A DNA stretch of 64,000 bases from Mesostigma viride. Lineage: Eukaryota; Streptophyta; Mesostigmatophyceae; Mesostigmatales; Mesostigmataceae. The notes beneath the pieces are model-generated. The model was given only the letters and a program-made list of their open reading frames with translations. It had not been told where the DNA came from and did no database searches. The translations under genes were made by a program, and so were the position numbers. This document shows, piece after piece, positions 32,409-43,965 of this stretch (its first letter is position 1; each line of letters opens with the position of its first letter). The stretch is taken from the NCBI GenBank assembly GCA_009746045.1, contig RPFO01000026.1:633670-697669 (forward strand), in the 5' to 3' direction.

Positions 32409-33464
32409 ATGGCTATCACGAACAAGAATGTCGCTAAGAAGCTTACCTACAACGAGGATGATGATGGGCAGGATCGGCGGATGCCCAAAGACAACAACCA
32501 GAAGCCGGCTGGCGATGCGGCCATTTCCAAGAAAAAGAAAAAGAACAAAAAGACTCACAATGTTTGCCAGGATGAGGGGACGGCGGCTGCAAAGCCGACC
32601 GACCTACCCCCCTCTCCTGAGAGGCCGGAGGCCGAGACGGCTCCCCCTCGGGGGGCCGGCTTACCCTCGACTCCGGCGGCTGCCCCAGCCGCAACCACGG
32701 CTGGCGCGGCCATGGCTGCGGAGACCTCGGTGACCAGTAAACCCCACTGAGGCTCCACAGTTCGGCCCCCCGCTGCCAACTATTCGGGAGCTTATGCCCC
32801 GACAGGTGGCTTCGGTGGCGCCGGACGGGACGATTACCTTTCGTCCCGCCACATCAAACCTCAATGTCCCTTTCGCCCAGGGACACAACCACATTGAGCT
32901 TCAACTTGGGCGACCATCGTCCCTTCTTCGCAAGAAGAAGGACATGGAGAGCATTAAGCTCGCACGGGTGGTGCGGAAACCCGTGGAGCCCATCGGCGGA
33001 CAACCCATGTCCGACGATGAGGTCTCCGACACGGCCAGTCTCCCCGATGGGGAGACTGAGATCAATCTTACCCCAGCGCTCCTGGCGGTCGAGCAGGCCG
33101 CGCTGGTGGCTAATGAAGAACGCCGAGCGAGGCAGCGCGACCGGGAGGTCCGTCGAGAGGCGGCCTTCCGGCACGCTGCAACGCGGCAAGAATATGAAGA
33201 GGAGGCCGCCCGTCGCCTGGCCACCCACCAGGCGATGGCGGAGGCGTACCGCGAGGCCACTCAGCGGTTACGTGACCTCCTCAAAAACGCTGACTATCCC
33301 ATGCAATATGCGGATAGTCAAGACCTGGCCGAGCTTGCTCGGTCAGCACATTTTAAAACCATGTCCTCCCTAACCCAAGCCAGGGTCACGGAGGCCATCT
33401 TGGCCAAACATGGGGTGGTAGCTGAAGAAGCCCCCCCGCTGGAAACCACCAGCAAGAAATCCTC
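32409..33464 (+). pseudogene. gag, first part
   Basis: The ATG at 32409 opens a Lys-rich N-terminus (KKKKKNKK). A frame change near 32750 leads to the frame from 32794, encoding 220 residues with a long charged helix (EERRARQRDREVRREAAFRH). It stops at the insertion site of the 8.8-kb element after KKSS. The frame resumes exactly at 42241. Confidence 0.65.
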
Positions 33465-34194
33465 GGGTGGTTTTACCGGATTAGGATACATTTTTTTGTC
33501 TAGGATACATTTGATGCACTGTGCAGTTTTCAGATGTGTTTGTGGGGGTTGATTGCGCCTAGCATGCATTTTATTGAAGCAATGAGTTTCCCAAGATATA
33601 CATTATATAAACTAAGACAATTGACCCATTAACGCAATGAGACAACATCAATGAGACAACATATGCCAATTGAAGGCTGCCCGCAACTTTATTCCAAGTT
33701 CATTATTATATGATTCCAAGACCATAACTCTTCCAAGACCGTACATCTTCAAGATATAGCACTACAGACACCCACGCGGCTTCCGCGGTCATCACGCTCC
33801 TCCTCCAAGACAACTCAACCTTACAGGACGTTGGGCCATCATACGTCCGGAATAATTGTGTCACTTATTACATAACCAAACTTTTTGAGGGATCGCCATG
33901 GTTGCATGGTTTCAACACATGCGCCCTGCACTCATGTGCATCAAAGGTGTTGCGTAGTGCCAACTCAGTGTCAAAGAACTGATTCAATAATATTTCCCGT
34001 ATGGCCATGAAGGCCCACATGAGTTAAACATGGCCGAGAGTGATTGCATCATCCTTCTTGGCGACATCGGTCTTGACGACGTCGATGGGGAAGACGGCAG
34101 CACCTGCATGTGAACAAAAGAATCCATGAACTGTGGCATCCAAAGGCAACAACATATTAGCATCCCATTGAACACGAAGCCACGCTGACCCGGC

Positions 34195-35185
34195 CATCCA
34201 GCCGCCCACGCAGCCACAGAGCCAGCCAGCCACGCAGTGACGCACCCACCCAGCCACACATCCACGCATCCACGCACCCGGCACCCCCCCCCCCCCCAGC
34301 CAGCCACGCAGCCACGCAGCCACGCAGCCACGCAGCAGCGCAGCCACGCAGCCACACAGCCACGCACCCTCCTTTCCAGCCACGCAGCCACGCAGCCACG
34401 CAGCCACGCAGCCACGCAGCCACGCAGCCACGCAGCCACGCAGCAGCGCAGCTACACGCAGCCACACAGCCACGCACCCTCCTTTCCAGCCAAGCAGCCA
34501 CGCAGCCACGCAGCCACGCAGCCACGCAGCAGCGCAGCCACGCAGCCACACAGCCACGCACCCTCCTTTCCAGCCACGCAGCCACGCAGCCACGCAGCAG
34601 CGCAGCCACGCAGCCACACAGCCACGCACCCTCCTTTCCAGCCAAGCAGCCACGCAGCCACGCAGCCACGCAGCCACGCAGCAGCGCAGCCACGCAGCCA
34701 CACAGCCACGCAGCCACGCAGCCACGCAGCAGCGCAGCCACGCAGCCACGCAGCCACGCAGCAGCGCAGCCACGCAGCCACACAGCCACGCACCCTCCTT
34801 TCCAGCCACGCAGCCACGCAGCCACGCAGCCACGCAGCCACGCAGCCACGCAGCCACGCAGCCACGCAGCCACGCAGCAGCGCAGCCACGCAGCCACACA
34901 GCCACGCACCCTCCTTTCCAGCCAAGCAGCCACGCAGCCACGCAGCAGCGCAGCCACGCAGCCACACAGCCACGCACCCTCCTTTCCAGCCACGCAGCCA
35001 CGCAGCAGCGCAGCCACGCAGCCACGCAGCAGCGCAGCCACGCAGCCACACAGCCACGCAGCCACGCAGCCACGCAGCAGCGCAGCCACGCAGCCACGCA
35101 GCCACGCAGCCACGCAGCCACGCAGCAGCGCAGCCACGCAGCCACACAGCCACGCACCCTCCTTTCCAGCCAAGCAGCCACGCAG
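34195..35185. repeat. (CAGCCACG)n minisatellite
   Basis: About 1 kb of CAGCCACG 8-mers with interspersed CAGCAGCG and CACCCTCCTTTCCAG variants, arranged in a loose higher-order pattern. Open frames of up to 385 codons on both strands (AWLRGCV type, SHAATQPR type) come from the 8-base period and are not genes. Confidence 0.95.
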
Positions 35186-35261
35186 TCACACAGTCAAACC
35201 CCCCCTACACCCCCCCCCACACACACCCCCCACCCCACCCACTCAACACTACACGAATGAC

Positions 35262-35397
35262 TCACAAAGAACTGCTGCACCACCGATGATCCCTGCGGGA
35301 ACTGCTCTGCTGCCGACGGTCCCTGCGAAAACTGCTGCAGTGCCGACAATGCCTGTGGAAACTGCGACATTGCCGACGCTGCCTGCGGGAACTGAAG

Positions 35398-35484
<87 letters not shown>

Positions 35485-35521
35485 AGTTGTTGCTGCAGTT
35501 GCTGCTGCAGTTGCTGCTGCA

Positions 35522-35560
<39 letters not shown>

Positions 35561-35908
35561 GCTGGACCACTTGTTTCTGCACCTCTTGACGCAGCTGCAA
35601 ACCAAGCTCTTCAACCTTCTTGCTTTGGTTCTCCATAGCTCGTTGCATCTCTCTCATCGTCTGTTCCACGCCCACCAGTACGGGGGTCGGCGGCGGCAGC
35701 GGCTGGGTACGCTCTGGCTGGGTGCGCTCTGGCTGCCGTGCAGGACCTTGCCACATCGGCCGGCGCATTGGTGGTTTGCACCGGCCAAAAAATCTACTTT
35801 CATGGCACCAGATTTCTTTCCTAGCACCCATTTTCTACAATCGTCCCCGGCATAACACAAATCAATCAATTCGTCCATGTCATCGCTTCGGCTATCAGCA
35901 TCGGGCAT
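35262..35908 (-). CDS. Polyglutamine coiled-coil ORF, unknown
   Basis: Minus-strand frames code MPDADSRSDDMDELIDLCYAG... from 35908 and, in another frame from 35831, a Pro-rich stretch followed by MREMQRAMENQSKKVEELGLQLRQEV, a clear coiled coil, and then about 45 glutamines from a CTG/CAG array. The two frames probably form one broken gene inside the 8.8-kb element. I do not recognise the family. Part of the glutamine run may simply be microsatellite growth. Confidence 0.35.
35400..35560. repeat. (CTG)n trinucleotide array
   Basis: About 50 CTG/TTG units, long enough to be unstable. It encodes glutamine on the minus strand within the coiled-coil ORF. Confidence 0.9.
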
Positions 35909-36084
35909 AGTTCCCGTGGCTAGTGCCCATCATTCTTTCCACCTTGAGCGGGGCGAAGTCACGAATTCAAGCGCGAAGTGCATTTGAATCAAGCGGGAAC
36001 TGGGTGACACTGCTTGAAGACGTGCAGCTCCAAGGCATGCAAATGATGCAATGTATGAAAGATACGATACGCAAAGTTCAGGTG

Positions 36085-37315
36085 TTCAGGTGAAGCCGTG
36101 AAGACGTGGTGAAGACAGGTGAAGACGCGGTGAAGACGTGAAGACGTGAAGACGTGAAGACGTGAAGACACGATACGGCAAGTTCAGGTGAAGTTCAGGT
36201 GTTCAGGTGAAGCCGTGAAGACGTGAAGCCGTGAAGCCGTGAAGACGTGGTGAAGACAGGTGAAGACGCGGTGAAGACGTGAAGACGTGAAGACGTGAAG
36301 ACGTGAAGACGTGAAGACACGATACGGCAAGTTCAGGTGAAGTTCAGGTGTTCAGGTGAAGCCGTGAAGACGTGAAGCCGTGAGGCCGTGAAGACGTGGT
36401 GAAGACAGGTGAAGACGCGGTGAAGACGTGAAGACGTGAAGACGTGAAGACGTGAAGACGTGAAGACGTGAAGACACGATACGGCAAGTTCAGGTGAAGT
36501 TCAGGTGTTCAGGTGAAGCCGTGAAGACGTGAAGCCGTGAAGCCGTGAAGACGTGGTGAAGACAGGTGAAGACGCGGTGAAGACGTGAAGACGTGAAGAC
36601 GTGAAGACGTGAAGACGTGAAGACACGATACGGCAAGTTCAGGTGAAGTTCAGGTGTTCAGGTGAAGCCGTGAAGACGTGAAGCCGTGAAGCCGTGAAGA
36701 CGTGGTGAAGACAGGTGAAGACGCGGTGAAGACGTGAAGACGTGAAGACGTGAAGACGTGAAGACACGATACGGCAAGTTCAGGTGAAGTTCAGGTGTTC
36801 AGGTGAAGCCGTGAAGACGTGAAGACGCGAAGACGTGAAGACGTGGTGAAGACAGGTGAAGACGCGGTGAAGACGTGAAGACGTGAAGACGTGAAGACGT
36901 GAAGACGTGAAGACACGATACGGCAAGTTCAGGTGAAGTTCAGGTGTTCAGGTGAAGCCGTGAAGACGTGAAGCCGTGAAGCCGTGAAGACGTGGTGAAG
37001 ACAGGTGAAGACGCGGTGAAGACGTGAAGACGTGAAGACGTGAAGACGTGAAGACACGATACGGCAAGTTCAGGTGAAGTTCAGGTGTTCAGGTGAAGCC
37101 GTGAAGACGTGAAGACGCGAAGACGTGAAGACGTGGTGAAGACAGGTGAAGACGCGGTGAAGACGTGAAGACGTGAAGACGTGCATGCAAGGTATCAAAG
37201 ATACGATACGCCGCAAGTTCAGGTGAAGTCGTGAAGACGTGAAGACGTGAAGACGTGAAGACGTGAAGACGTGAAGACGTGAAGACGTGAAGACCAGGAC
37301 TGACACGTGAAGACT
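36085..37315. repeat. GAAGACGTG minisatellite with higher-order unit
   Basis: 9-base units GAAGACGTG alternate with GTGAAGCC and AGGTGTTCAGGTGAAG blocks and the marker CACGATACGGCAAGTTCAG. Together they build seven or eight higher-order units of about 140-150 bp. The regular spacing could be mistaken for a CRISPR array, but there are no unique spacers. Confidence 0.92.
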
Positions 37316-37826
37316 GGGACGTGAAGGCAAGTTGCAGCACTCGGCCGCTGCAGTCGCACGCAGGTAGAAACGAGTATTGCTGCTTGAATCTGTCAAGACC
37401 CCATCGAATGTAAAACAGGTTTTTCGTAAAGAAATCCGATTTGTGGGCGGGCTTTACATATTGCTTCTGTCCAAGCACTACCGGATGTAAAACAGTATAC
37501 TTCTTGAAGAAATAAGTTGGGGCTTTGTTGGGCGTCACATTTGACCGGTGGGCGGAGTTTCCTGCTTCTGTGAAGGCGCCATCGAATGTAGATCAGTAGA
37601 TTTTCTAAAGAAATCTGAGTTGTGGGCGGGGCCTTTATTGCTTGTGTCCATCCACCACCGGATGTAGAACAGTAGACTTATTGAAGGTGAATCACGATAC
37701 AACAGCTGTAGTTGACAACATCATGACCGGCACATCTTTCCCCCACCGCTGCTCAACCCGGTCCCCCCAAACTCCTCCACACTTGCCCACCTTTCCACCC
37801 TCCTCCACGGCCCGTTGTGTTTGCAG

Positions 37827-38602
37827 GCGTCGGCACAAAGGGAGGAGGCCGTGCGAGCCGGGAAACTCACGGTATGGTTTGATTTCTAGTTTTGTATTAG
37901 GACCCTAGGGTAGCTATGTTATATAGGCATGTCTGACAGCATAGCTCACCATTTCATTACCATGGGATGCTGAGCATACCATTTCCAGAGAGGTAAGTCA
38001 GTCACTCTTCGCAGTTGACAAGTCAGAGAAAGCAATCAAGTGCAGCGTTCACAACTCTTGCCGCTCGTAACCTTTTGTCTGCCCTGTTTGGCAGCTCCCT
38101 GTCTTTGCTTTCTCTCGTATTTCTTTCTTTTGTCTCTTTTCTACATCTTTCTTTGCTAATTCTTGAATATATGATGCTATTGTAGCATCCTTCTAGCGCG
38201 GATCGCTCTTAATATCCTTCTCGCGCACGTTTCCTCGCTTTTTCTCATGTAAGAGCGTCTTCCCTGCCCATGCAGCGTGTACCTGGTGTGTGTGGCTCTG
38301 CCTTGCCAATCACAACTGACCGACATGCTGGTCAGGCACTGCAGGTCGTTGCCCTTGCGTGTGTGAACCTGCTGTTTTGGCTGTTCCCATGGCCGCTGCG
38401 TGTGTCCGTGAATGATACCATGGGAGGGAGACTTCTCCCATGGGTCCCCTTCGCTGACACTCGTGATGTAGGTTCGCGTCGACTTGTTTCTCTCACTGTG
38501 CCCATATTGGCCTCGCACGGCTTTGTCTCTCATTCCTTGTTTGCATGCGGCGGCGTGTAGACCATCATCTTCATCCGAGACCGCAACAGCAAGGGCCAGG
38601 AG
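37827..38602 (+). pseudogene. Two exons of a CFAP299-like (C4orf22) ciliary gene, captured fragment
   Basis: Exon 37827-37871 (tttgcag before, gtatgg after) encodes ASAQREEAVRAGKLT. Exon 38561-38602 (gtgtag before, gtgagt after) encodes TIIFIRDRNSKGQE, in matching phase 0. Together they fit the conserved centre of the ciliary protein CFAP299 (REE..R.GKL..VIFIRDRNS.GQE as I recall the family). The next expected segment (SGYIDYAHRLK) is absent, as are N-terminal exons. Both exons lie inside the 8.8-kb TIR element, so this is a genomic fragment with its introns, probably carried by the transposon. Confidence 0.65.
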
Positions 38603-38789
38603 GTGAGTAATTGCTGAGGGCATGGCTCCTATCCCTTGATGAGTCTAGCGCCATGTACCACCCTCTATGCCTGCATATAGGTGACGCATTGAAAATGCAA
38701 GCATCTTACTAGAAGTAGCACGGGCCTCCGAGGTGAGATTCTGCGCAGGCCTCATGATCCCAATGGACCTGCGAAGCGCATGGCGCGCA

Positions 38790-39375
38790 TGGGCGGCCGG
38801 CCGGCGCAGCTGGCATGCGGCGGGGCGGGGCTGTCGACGGGCGGCGGGGCAGGGCCGTCGGCGCGCGGGGGCCAGCGGCGCTGCCGGTGCGCGCGGGCGG
38901 CGGGCCGGCGCACCTGGCATGCGGCGGGGCAGGGCTGTCGACGGGCGGCGGGGCGGGGCAGTCGACGGGCGGCGGGGCAGGGCCAGCGGCGCTGCCGGCG
39001 CGCGTGGGCAGCGGGCCGGCGCAGCTGGCATGCGGCGGGGCGGGGCTGTCGACGGGCGTCGGGGCAGGGCAGTCGACGGGCGGCGGGGCAGGGCCGTCGG
39101 CGCGCGGGGGGCCAGCGGCGCTGCCGGCGCGCGCGGGCGGCGGGCCGGCGCACCTGGCATGCGGTGGGTCGGGGCTGTCAACGGGCGGCGGGGCAGGGCC
39201 GTCGGCGCGCGGGGGGCCAACGGCGCTGCCGGCGCGCGTGGGCGGCGGGCCGGCGCAGCTGGCATGCGGCGGGGCGGGGCAGCCTGTCGACGGGCTACGG
39301 GGCGGGGCAGCCGGCGCGCGGCGGGCCGGCGGCGCAGCCGGCGGGCGGCGGAGCGGCGGAGCGGCGGAGCGGCAC
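38790..39375. repeat. GC-rich minisatellite (GGCGGGGC units)
   Basis: About 585 bases of very GC-rich units with GGCATGCGGCGGGGC, GCTGTCGACGGGCGG and GGGGCAGGGCCGTCGG blocks, in higher-order repeats of about 120 bp. It runs in frame into the following gene in one reading frame, which could be chance. Confidence 0.9.
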
Positions 39376-39404
39376 AGCCGGTGCCTGAAAAACGCGGTCG
39401 CTCA

Positions 39405-40935
39405 ATGAAGGTGCACCACGCCGTCTTCTTCCAGGTACAGGGCAACACAGAGACCTGGTTGTCCTACCGGACCACGGAGTCCCAAAAGACGCCGTGGCAG
39501 CCCGCGGGGACTCGACAGGAAGGCGCGCCACGGTGCGGGAAGGCGATGACACAGCCATACAGGTTTGATGCGGAGGGGCGGCCGCTGTTTGGCGTCCGAC
39601 TTGTGGATCCAGACCGCATTCCGATGTTGCAGGACACCCCAGCCTTCGCACCATTGAACATGGAGTTTCTGGGGAAGGAGCTGGAGTCGATCAAAACAAG
39701 GGTCGAGAAGTTGCCCCATGGCATCTGGCAGTGGTACTTTCCGCCCGACACCATCAAGCCAAACAAGGCCTTTTTTCGCAAGTCAAGTCCCACATGCCCC
39801 TGAGGAGGTGCCTGAGGAGTGGCGCCCTTTGCCGTGGCCATCTCGCGCGGACATCTCCGCCCTGCGTGAGCACGATGCAGCGCCTGAACCACCACCGACG
39901 CAAGAAGAGCACTTCATGGCGTTGGTCGACGCAGAGGCGGTGCGCGTCACCCCGCTGGTAGACCGAGTTCGTCATGATGGCCACACACAGCAGGAATGGG
40001 CGGCAGAAGACAGGGCCATGGCAGCCAAGGTCGCTTACTTGAAGCGCATGCAAGGCGTTGAGAAAGGCTCCGCTGTTCTATACTGGCACCCTTCAGCTGG
40101 TATTCTCTGCAACTCGAAGCTCACGTGGACTCCAGTCCTCGTTGGCATCATCAAGGAGGTGGTTGCGAAGGAGGATGGCGGCCAACCTTCTATTGAGCTC
40201 TTTGTATACCGCGCTAAGCATTTGCATGACACGTGGCACCCGTGGAATACAGACATTGCGCAATGGCCCCATCCGCCAACCACTGCGGCGCACACGGTGA
40301 TCATCACCGCCTCAGACCTCGTCTTGACACAAGTGGTGGGCAAGCGAGGTCAGCCGCCCCATGGAGTCTCCTTGGGTGCGAACGAAAAGCTCACCAAGGA
40401 GTGCCTAAAGGCGCTGAAGGAGGTGCCCTATGACGCGGAACACCCGGTCGTGAAGTGGCAAGATGCTGAATGCTCGAAGGGCATCGTCGGCATGGCGAAG
40501 GCATGCTGGGAAGGCGTAACGCTGCAGGTCAAGAGTGGCAGCCGCAACCTCGTAGGGCAAGTCGTGTGTCATTGGGCGTCGGAGCGTGTGACATCCGCGG
40601 ACGGTCGCACCGAAAGCCGGGACGGCAGGTACCATGGTCGTGTCGCTGTTGTCGACACGCAAAACGACATGGTAGCCATGTACTGGGGTGCCCGTTGGGA
40701 GGAGGACGCGGTTTCTTGCGTGCCTCTCCACGAGCTGGAGGCACAGATCTGCGGGTGCCCCGGTGTGGTCGTCCCTGCGTTGCAAGCGCCGGATATCACC
40801 CTGGCCGAGGCTCGATTGCGCGAGATGGTTCCACCCAGCGACGTTGTGGCGGAGAACAACAACGCAGGCGCCTCCCGGCGTCGGAAGCGAGCGCTCATCC
40901 TTGCCGATGACGATGACGACGACGACGACTGCTGA
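39405..40935 (+). CDS. Unknown protein with acidic tail, one frame change
   Basis: The ATG at 39405 opens MKVHHAVFFQVQGNTETW. The frame holds to a T6 run near 39770 and then continues in the frame ending at 40935, about 508 residues in all. Composition is normal for a globular protein: many Trp and Pro, segments such as FGVRLVDPDRIPM, VLVGIIKEVVAKEDGG and CGCPGVVVPALQAPDI, then KRKR-like basic residues and eight Asp at the end. I do not recognise it. It is the largest normal-looking gene in the 8.8-kb element and might be its own gene or another captured one. Confidence 0.55.
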
Positions 40936-40969
40936 AGCGCAAGCAGCGTTGTTGTCATTGAGCTGCTCA

Positions 40970-41345
40970 TGTGCTGCTGCTGCTGCTGTGCTGCCATGCT
41001 ATTGCTGCTGCATTGCTGCCGTACTGCTGCTGTGCTATTGTGCTGATGTGTTGCTGCATTGCTGCCGTGCCGCTGATGTATTGCTGTCGTGCTGCTGTGT
41101 TGATGCACTGCTGCATTGCTGCCGTGCTGCTGAGCTAGTACTGCCTATTAGTGAATTTCCTATCAATGGACTATAGTCCACTGATAGGAAATTCAGGAAT
41201 CGGCATACTAAGTTGCTGCTGCGCTGACTTGTGCTCCTGCTATGCGGCCGTGTTGATGTGCTACAGTTGTGCTGCTGCTGTGCTACGGTCATGCTGCTGC
41301 TGTGTTGCTGGGCTGATGTGTTGTTGCATTGATGTAGTGGCTATT
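40970..41345. repeat. CTG-rich imperfect repeats
   Basis: Irregular CTGCTG, TGTGCTG and CATTGCTGC repeats, interrupted by a palindrome at 41153-41194. No coding sense. Confidence 0.8.
41153..41194. repeat. 42-base palindrome, 21-bp arms
   Basis: The arms begin GAATTTCCTATCA and end TGATAGGAAATTC, with a single mismatch and CTATAG at the centre. It could extrude a cruciform. It may be a tiny MITE or foldback element inside the CTG-rich region, but no clear target duplication was identified. Confidence 0.7.
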
Positions 41346-42180
41346 GTTCCGCTACTACAATTTGCTACTGATGCCGCTGCTGGTGCTTTTTTGCATGTCA
41401 GTGCCCGCTATGTTCACACCACTGTTGCCGCGGTTGGTATCGCGTGATTTCCACCGGTTGTGCGTTGACATGTGTTACTCATGCATTTGCCCCTATATTT
41501 GGTAGCACGCGGTTTCGCGTTAGTTAGGTGCAGACAGCTGCATGTAGACAAACATCTTGTTTAAGTCGGTCAATTAACTGTTCTTGACGCATCATGGTCC
41601 AAGTCGACCGACCTGTAGGGACCAGTAGAGCAATTGTCTAGGAGAAAGAGCGTGATCGCTGCAGAAGCCGCGTGGCAGCCGTGGCTGTACCTGTAGTACG
41701 ACCTGCATATATATGGATACTGTATTTGGATACTGGGTTGTTTATCAATTCTGGTTTTAATTTATTTAGTGTACCTGGTGTTGGCATGCCAACTCAGTGC
41801 TAAACTACTTTATGCACAATGATGCAACTTGATGCTATAGTGACGTGCCACGATGTAACTTTATTAACTTCACCATTAGTCATGGGGTCAATAGGATTGC
41901 TCATTATGCCATGTTAACATGAACCATGGGTTACGTAATAGTGAAAACAGTAATCATGATGCTCCACTTGAAGTCTCCAACATGGTCATGTTTGGAATTT
42001 TATTGATCATATTCACAATATATGAAAAGAGACAACAAACGTGGAAGCATGGCACGCCGAGGCCGATAATATATGTGTGAAATATGAAAAGAGACAACAT
42101 CTTTGGCAAGCATGATCATATTATGCTTGCCAAACATATTAATGATATCGACCATGTCCAGAAACCATGTTTGCCAATGG
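41346..42180. other. Non-coding right part of the 8.8-kb element
   Basis: A/T-richer sequence without a recognisable gene. A stretch with two AGACAACA-type inverted segments lies near 42020-42090. Confidence 0.4.
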
Positions 42181-42237
42181 TGCATTTAGGATACATTTGA
42201 AGCCGTGCAAATGTATCCTAATCCGGTAAAACCACCC

Positions 42238-43758
42238 CTCTCCTCCCCAACCCTTGCAATACAAGGAGGGATTGCTGGCCCTGGGCTCGAGGAAGGGCAA
42301 AGAGGCGGACTGTCCAGTCCGGCCTGCTCTGATTATGGGAGACCCACTCCCTGACATCCCTGAGGATGAGGCTGCCTTTCAGGCAGCCCTCCGGGAGCAT
42401 GAGGTACGCAAGGAGATGAAGCGTCTCATGCGGGAGGAGGCCAAGAGGACAGCGGAGGCAGACACCCCTGCCCGCCCCTCCACCGATGGGGCTGGACCCA
42501 GTGGGGTTACCCGGACACCCCCGGGCTCCCCCGGGCCACCATGACCCCCCTCCCCCTCCCCCACCACCCCAGGTTCGCCCTGTGGGTTGGGGCCCCCTCC
42601 CAACCAGGGGGGTGGCCAGGACCCCAGGAGGCCCTGGGGGGAGGTGCAGAGGTGCCACAGGCACCCAACAGGCCTGCTGAGGCCCCCCCAAGGAGCGGGG
42701 ATGTCCTGGAACAGCTCGCCATTCTCCAGGCTCAGCTGGCCTCGTTGCAAGACCAGCAGTTAACAGCTAACCAGCTGCAAACTGTCGAGGGCCTGCGCGC
42801 CCTGATGTCGCGGTATGAGCGGGGGACCATCAACCTGGACCCCACCCGCCTGCAACAAGCAACCGACGGCTTCTTGAGGGCCAACCCCCCTCTCACAGGT
42901 GTGTTTAACCCTCATAAAAAGGAATCCAAAATCAATATTGCTGGCTTGCCTGAGGGTCACACTGTTGAACAAGCTAAGCAATTTGTTTTGCTTTGGAGTA
43001 TGGGATGGAAGGTCTTAACCTTAGACATCAGTTTAAGGCTCTCAGGGCCTCCTCCACATTCCATCAATCATCTCCTGCAATCAGAGCATTGATTCAAACC
43101 TATCAGGAACGTACCCTGACACCTGAAGCAGCCATTGAACAGTGGCCTACCTTTATCACTGATCTGAAACAGCTAGTGCTTACCAATAACCACATGGAAG
43201 CAGTAGAACGTTTCAACTGGCTTGCTGCATATAAGGTGAACAAGAATAACCTCTCTGGGGATGCAAAAACATACAGGGTAATGATTGAGAAAGACCTTGA
43301 GCTTCTCAAGCTCCAACCAAGGTATCTCATCCACACCTGGCTAACAAAAGCTAATTTGCAACCTTCTGTCCTGGCTACCCTGCTTACAGGCCTCAAGTCC
43401 CTCTGGGACAACTTCAGAGCTGCCATGCTCTATATCGAGGAGGCAGTGGACCCCCTGGGTACTGGCAACCCAGGCCCAGGACCCCAAGGTCCAGGGTGTC
43501 CAAGGCCACAAACGCAAGGGGCAGGCCAGCCAGGGGGGGGCACCCAAGACCCACAAGTCCTCCCACCAAGGGGGCAGTGGCTCTCAGGGGCGTGGCAACA
43601 CGTGGCACCGTGTGCCCCTGCATGGCAACCCCAACAACAACAACAACAACAACAATAACAACAACAGGTCCCAGCAGGGCAACAATAACAACAGGTCCCA
43701 ACAGGGCCAAAACAACAACAACAACAGGTCCCAGCAGGGCCCGCCGGTCCCAGCAGGG

Positions 43759-43791
<33 letters not shown>

Positions 43792-43965
43792 CCAACCTGG
43801 AAACCCTGGTCCAGGTGCCTGAGGTGCTTCCAGAGGGGCACGGACAACTGCCCCAACAACGACTCCCTGGCCAACGTGGATCTCTGCCCGGGTTGCTGGC
43901 ACGCACGTCATCCCCTGGGCCTCCAGGCAGCCGTTGCAACAGGACTCGCTACCAAAACAATGTGA
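42238..43965 (+). pseudogene. gag, second part, with Cys-rich nucleocapsid-like end
   Basis: The gag frame resumes at 42241 (QPLQYKEGLLALGS). It changes frame near 42540, 42990 and 43600, and ends at 43965. Segments with EQWPTFITDLKQLV and LLTGLKSLWDNFRAAM look like a capsid core. An Asn/Gln-rich stretch from a (CAA)n array follows, then CLRCFQRGTDNC...DLCPGCWHARH, a Cys/His cluster that may bind nucleic acid. Pol follows in the -1 frame relative to this end, so frameshift expression is possible. Confidence 0.6.

Larger units (their letters stand above)
33465..42237. mobile_element. 8,773-bp TIR element inserted in gag, CTC duplication
   Basis: The ends are perfect inverted repeats of about 29 bp beginning GGGTGGTTTTACC, flanked by CTC on both sides (33462-33464, 42238-42240). 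A second TAGGATACATTTGA copy lies just inside each end. Deleting the element plus one CTC restores the gag frame (KKSS-PPQPLQYKEG). Inside are minisatellites, a polyglutamine coiled-coil ORF, CFAP299-like exons and a roughly 500-codon unknown gene, but no recognisable transposase. A 3-bp duplication fits Harbinger or CACTA types; the superfamily is unresolved. Confidence 0.8.

Noticed and set aside
34024..35289. ORFs of 245-385 codons with AWLRGCV or SHAATQPR repeats
   Set aside because: They follow the 8-base satellite period in every frame; there is no start context or non-repeat domain.
36085..37315. Regularly spaced repeats resembling a CRISPR array
   Set aside because: The sequence between repeats is itself repeated, with no unique spacers, and the context is eukaryotic.
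38645..39448. Minus-strand Ala/Pro/Arg ORF and plus-strand Gly/Arg/Ala ORFs
   Set aside because: Products of the GC-rich minisatellite before the unknown gene; only the end that leads into MKVHH has normal composition.
33465..42237. Considering the CFAP299-like exons as a normal resident gene
   Set aside because: They lie within the base-exact borders of an insertion in a retrotransposon gag gene, and the neighbouring exons are missing.
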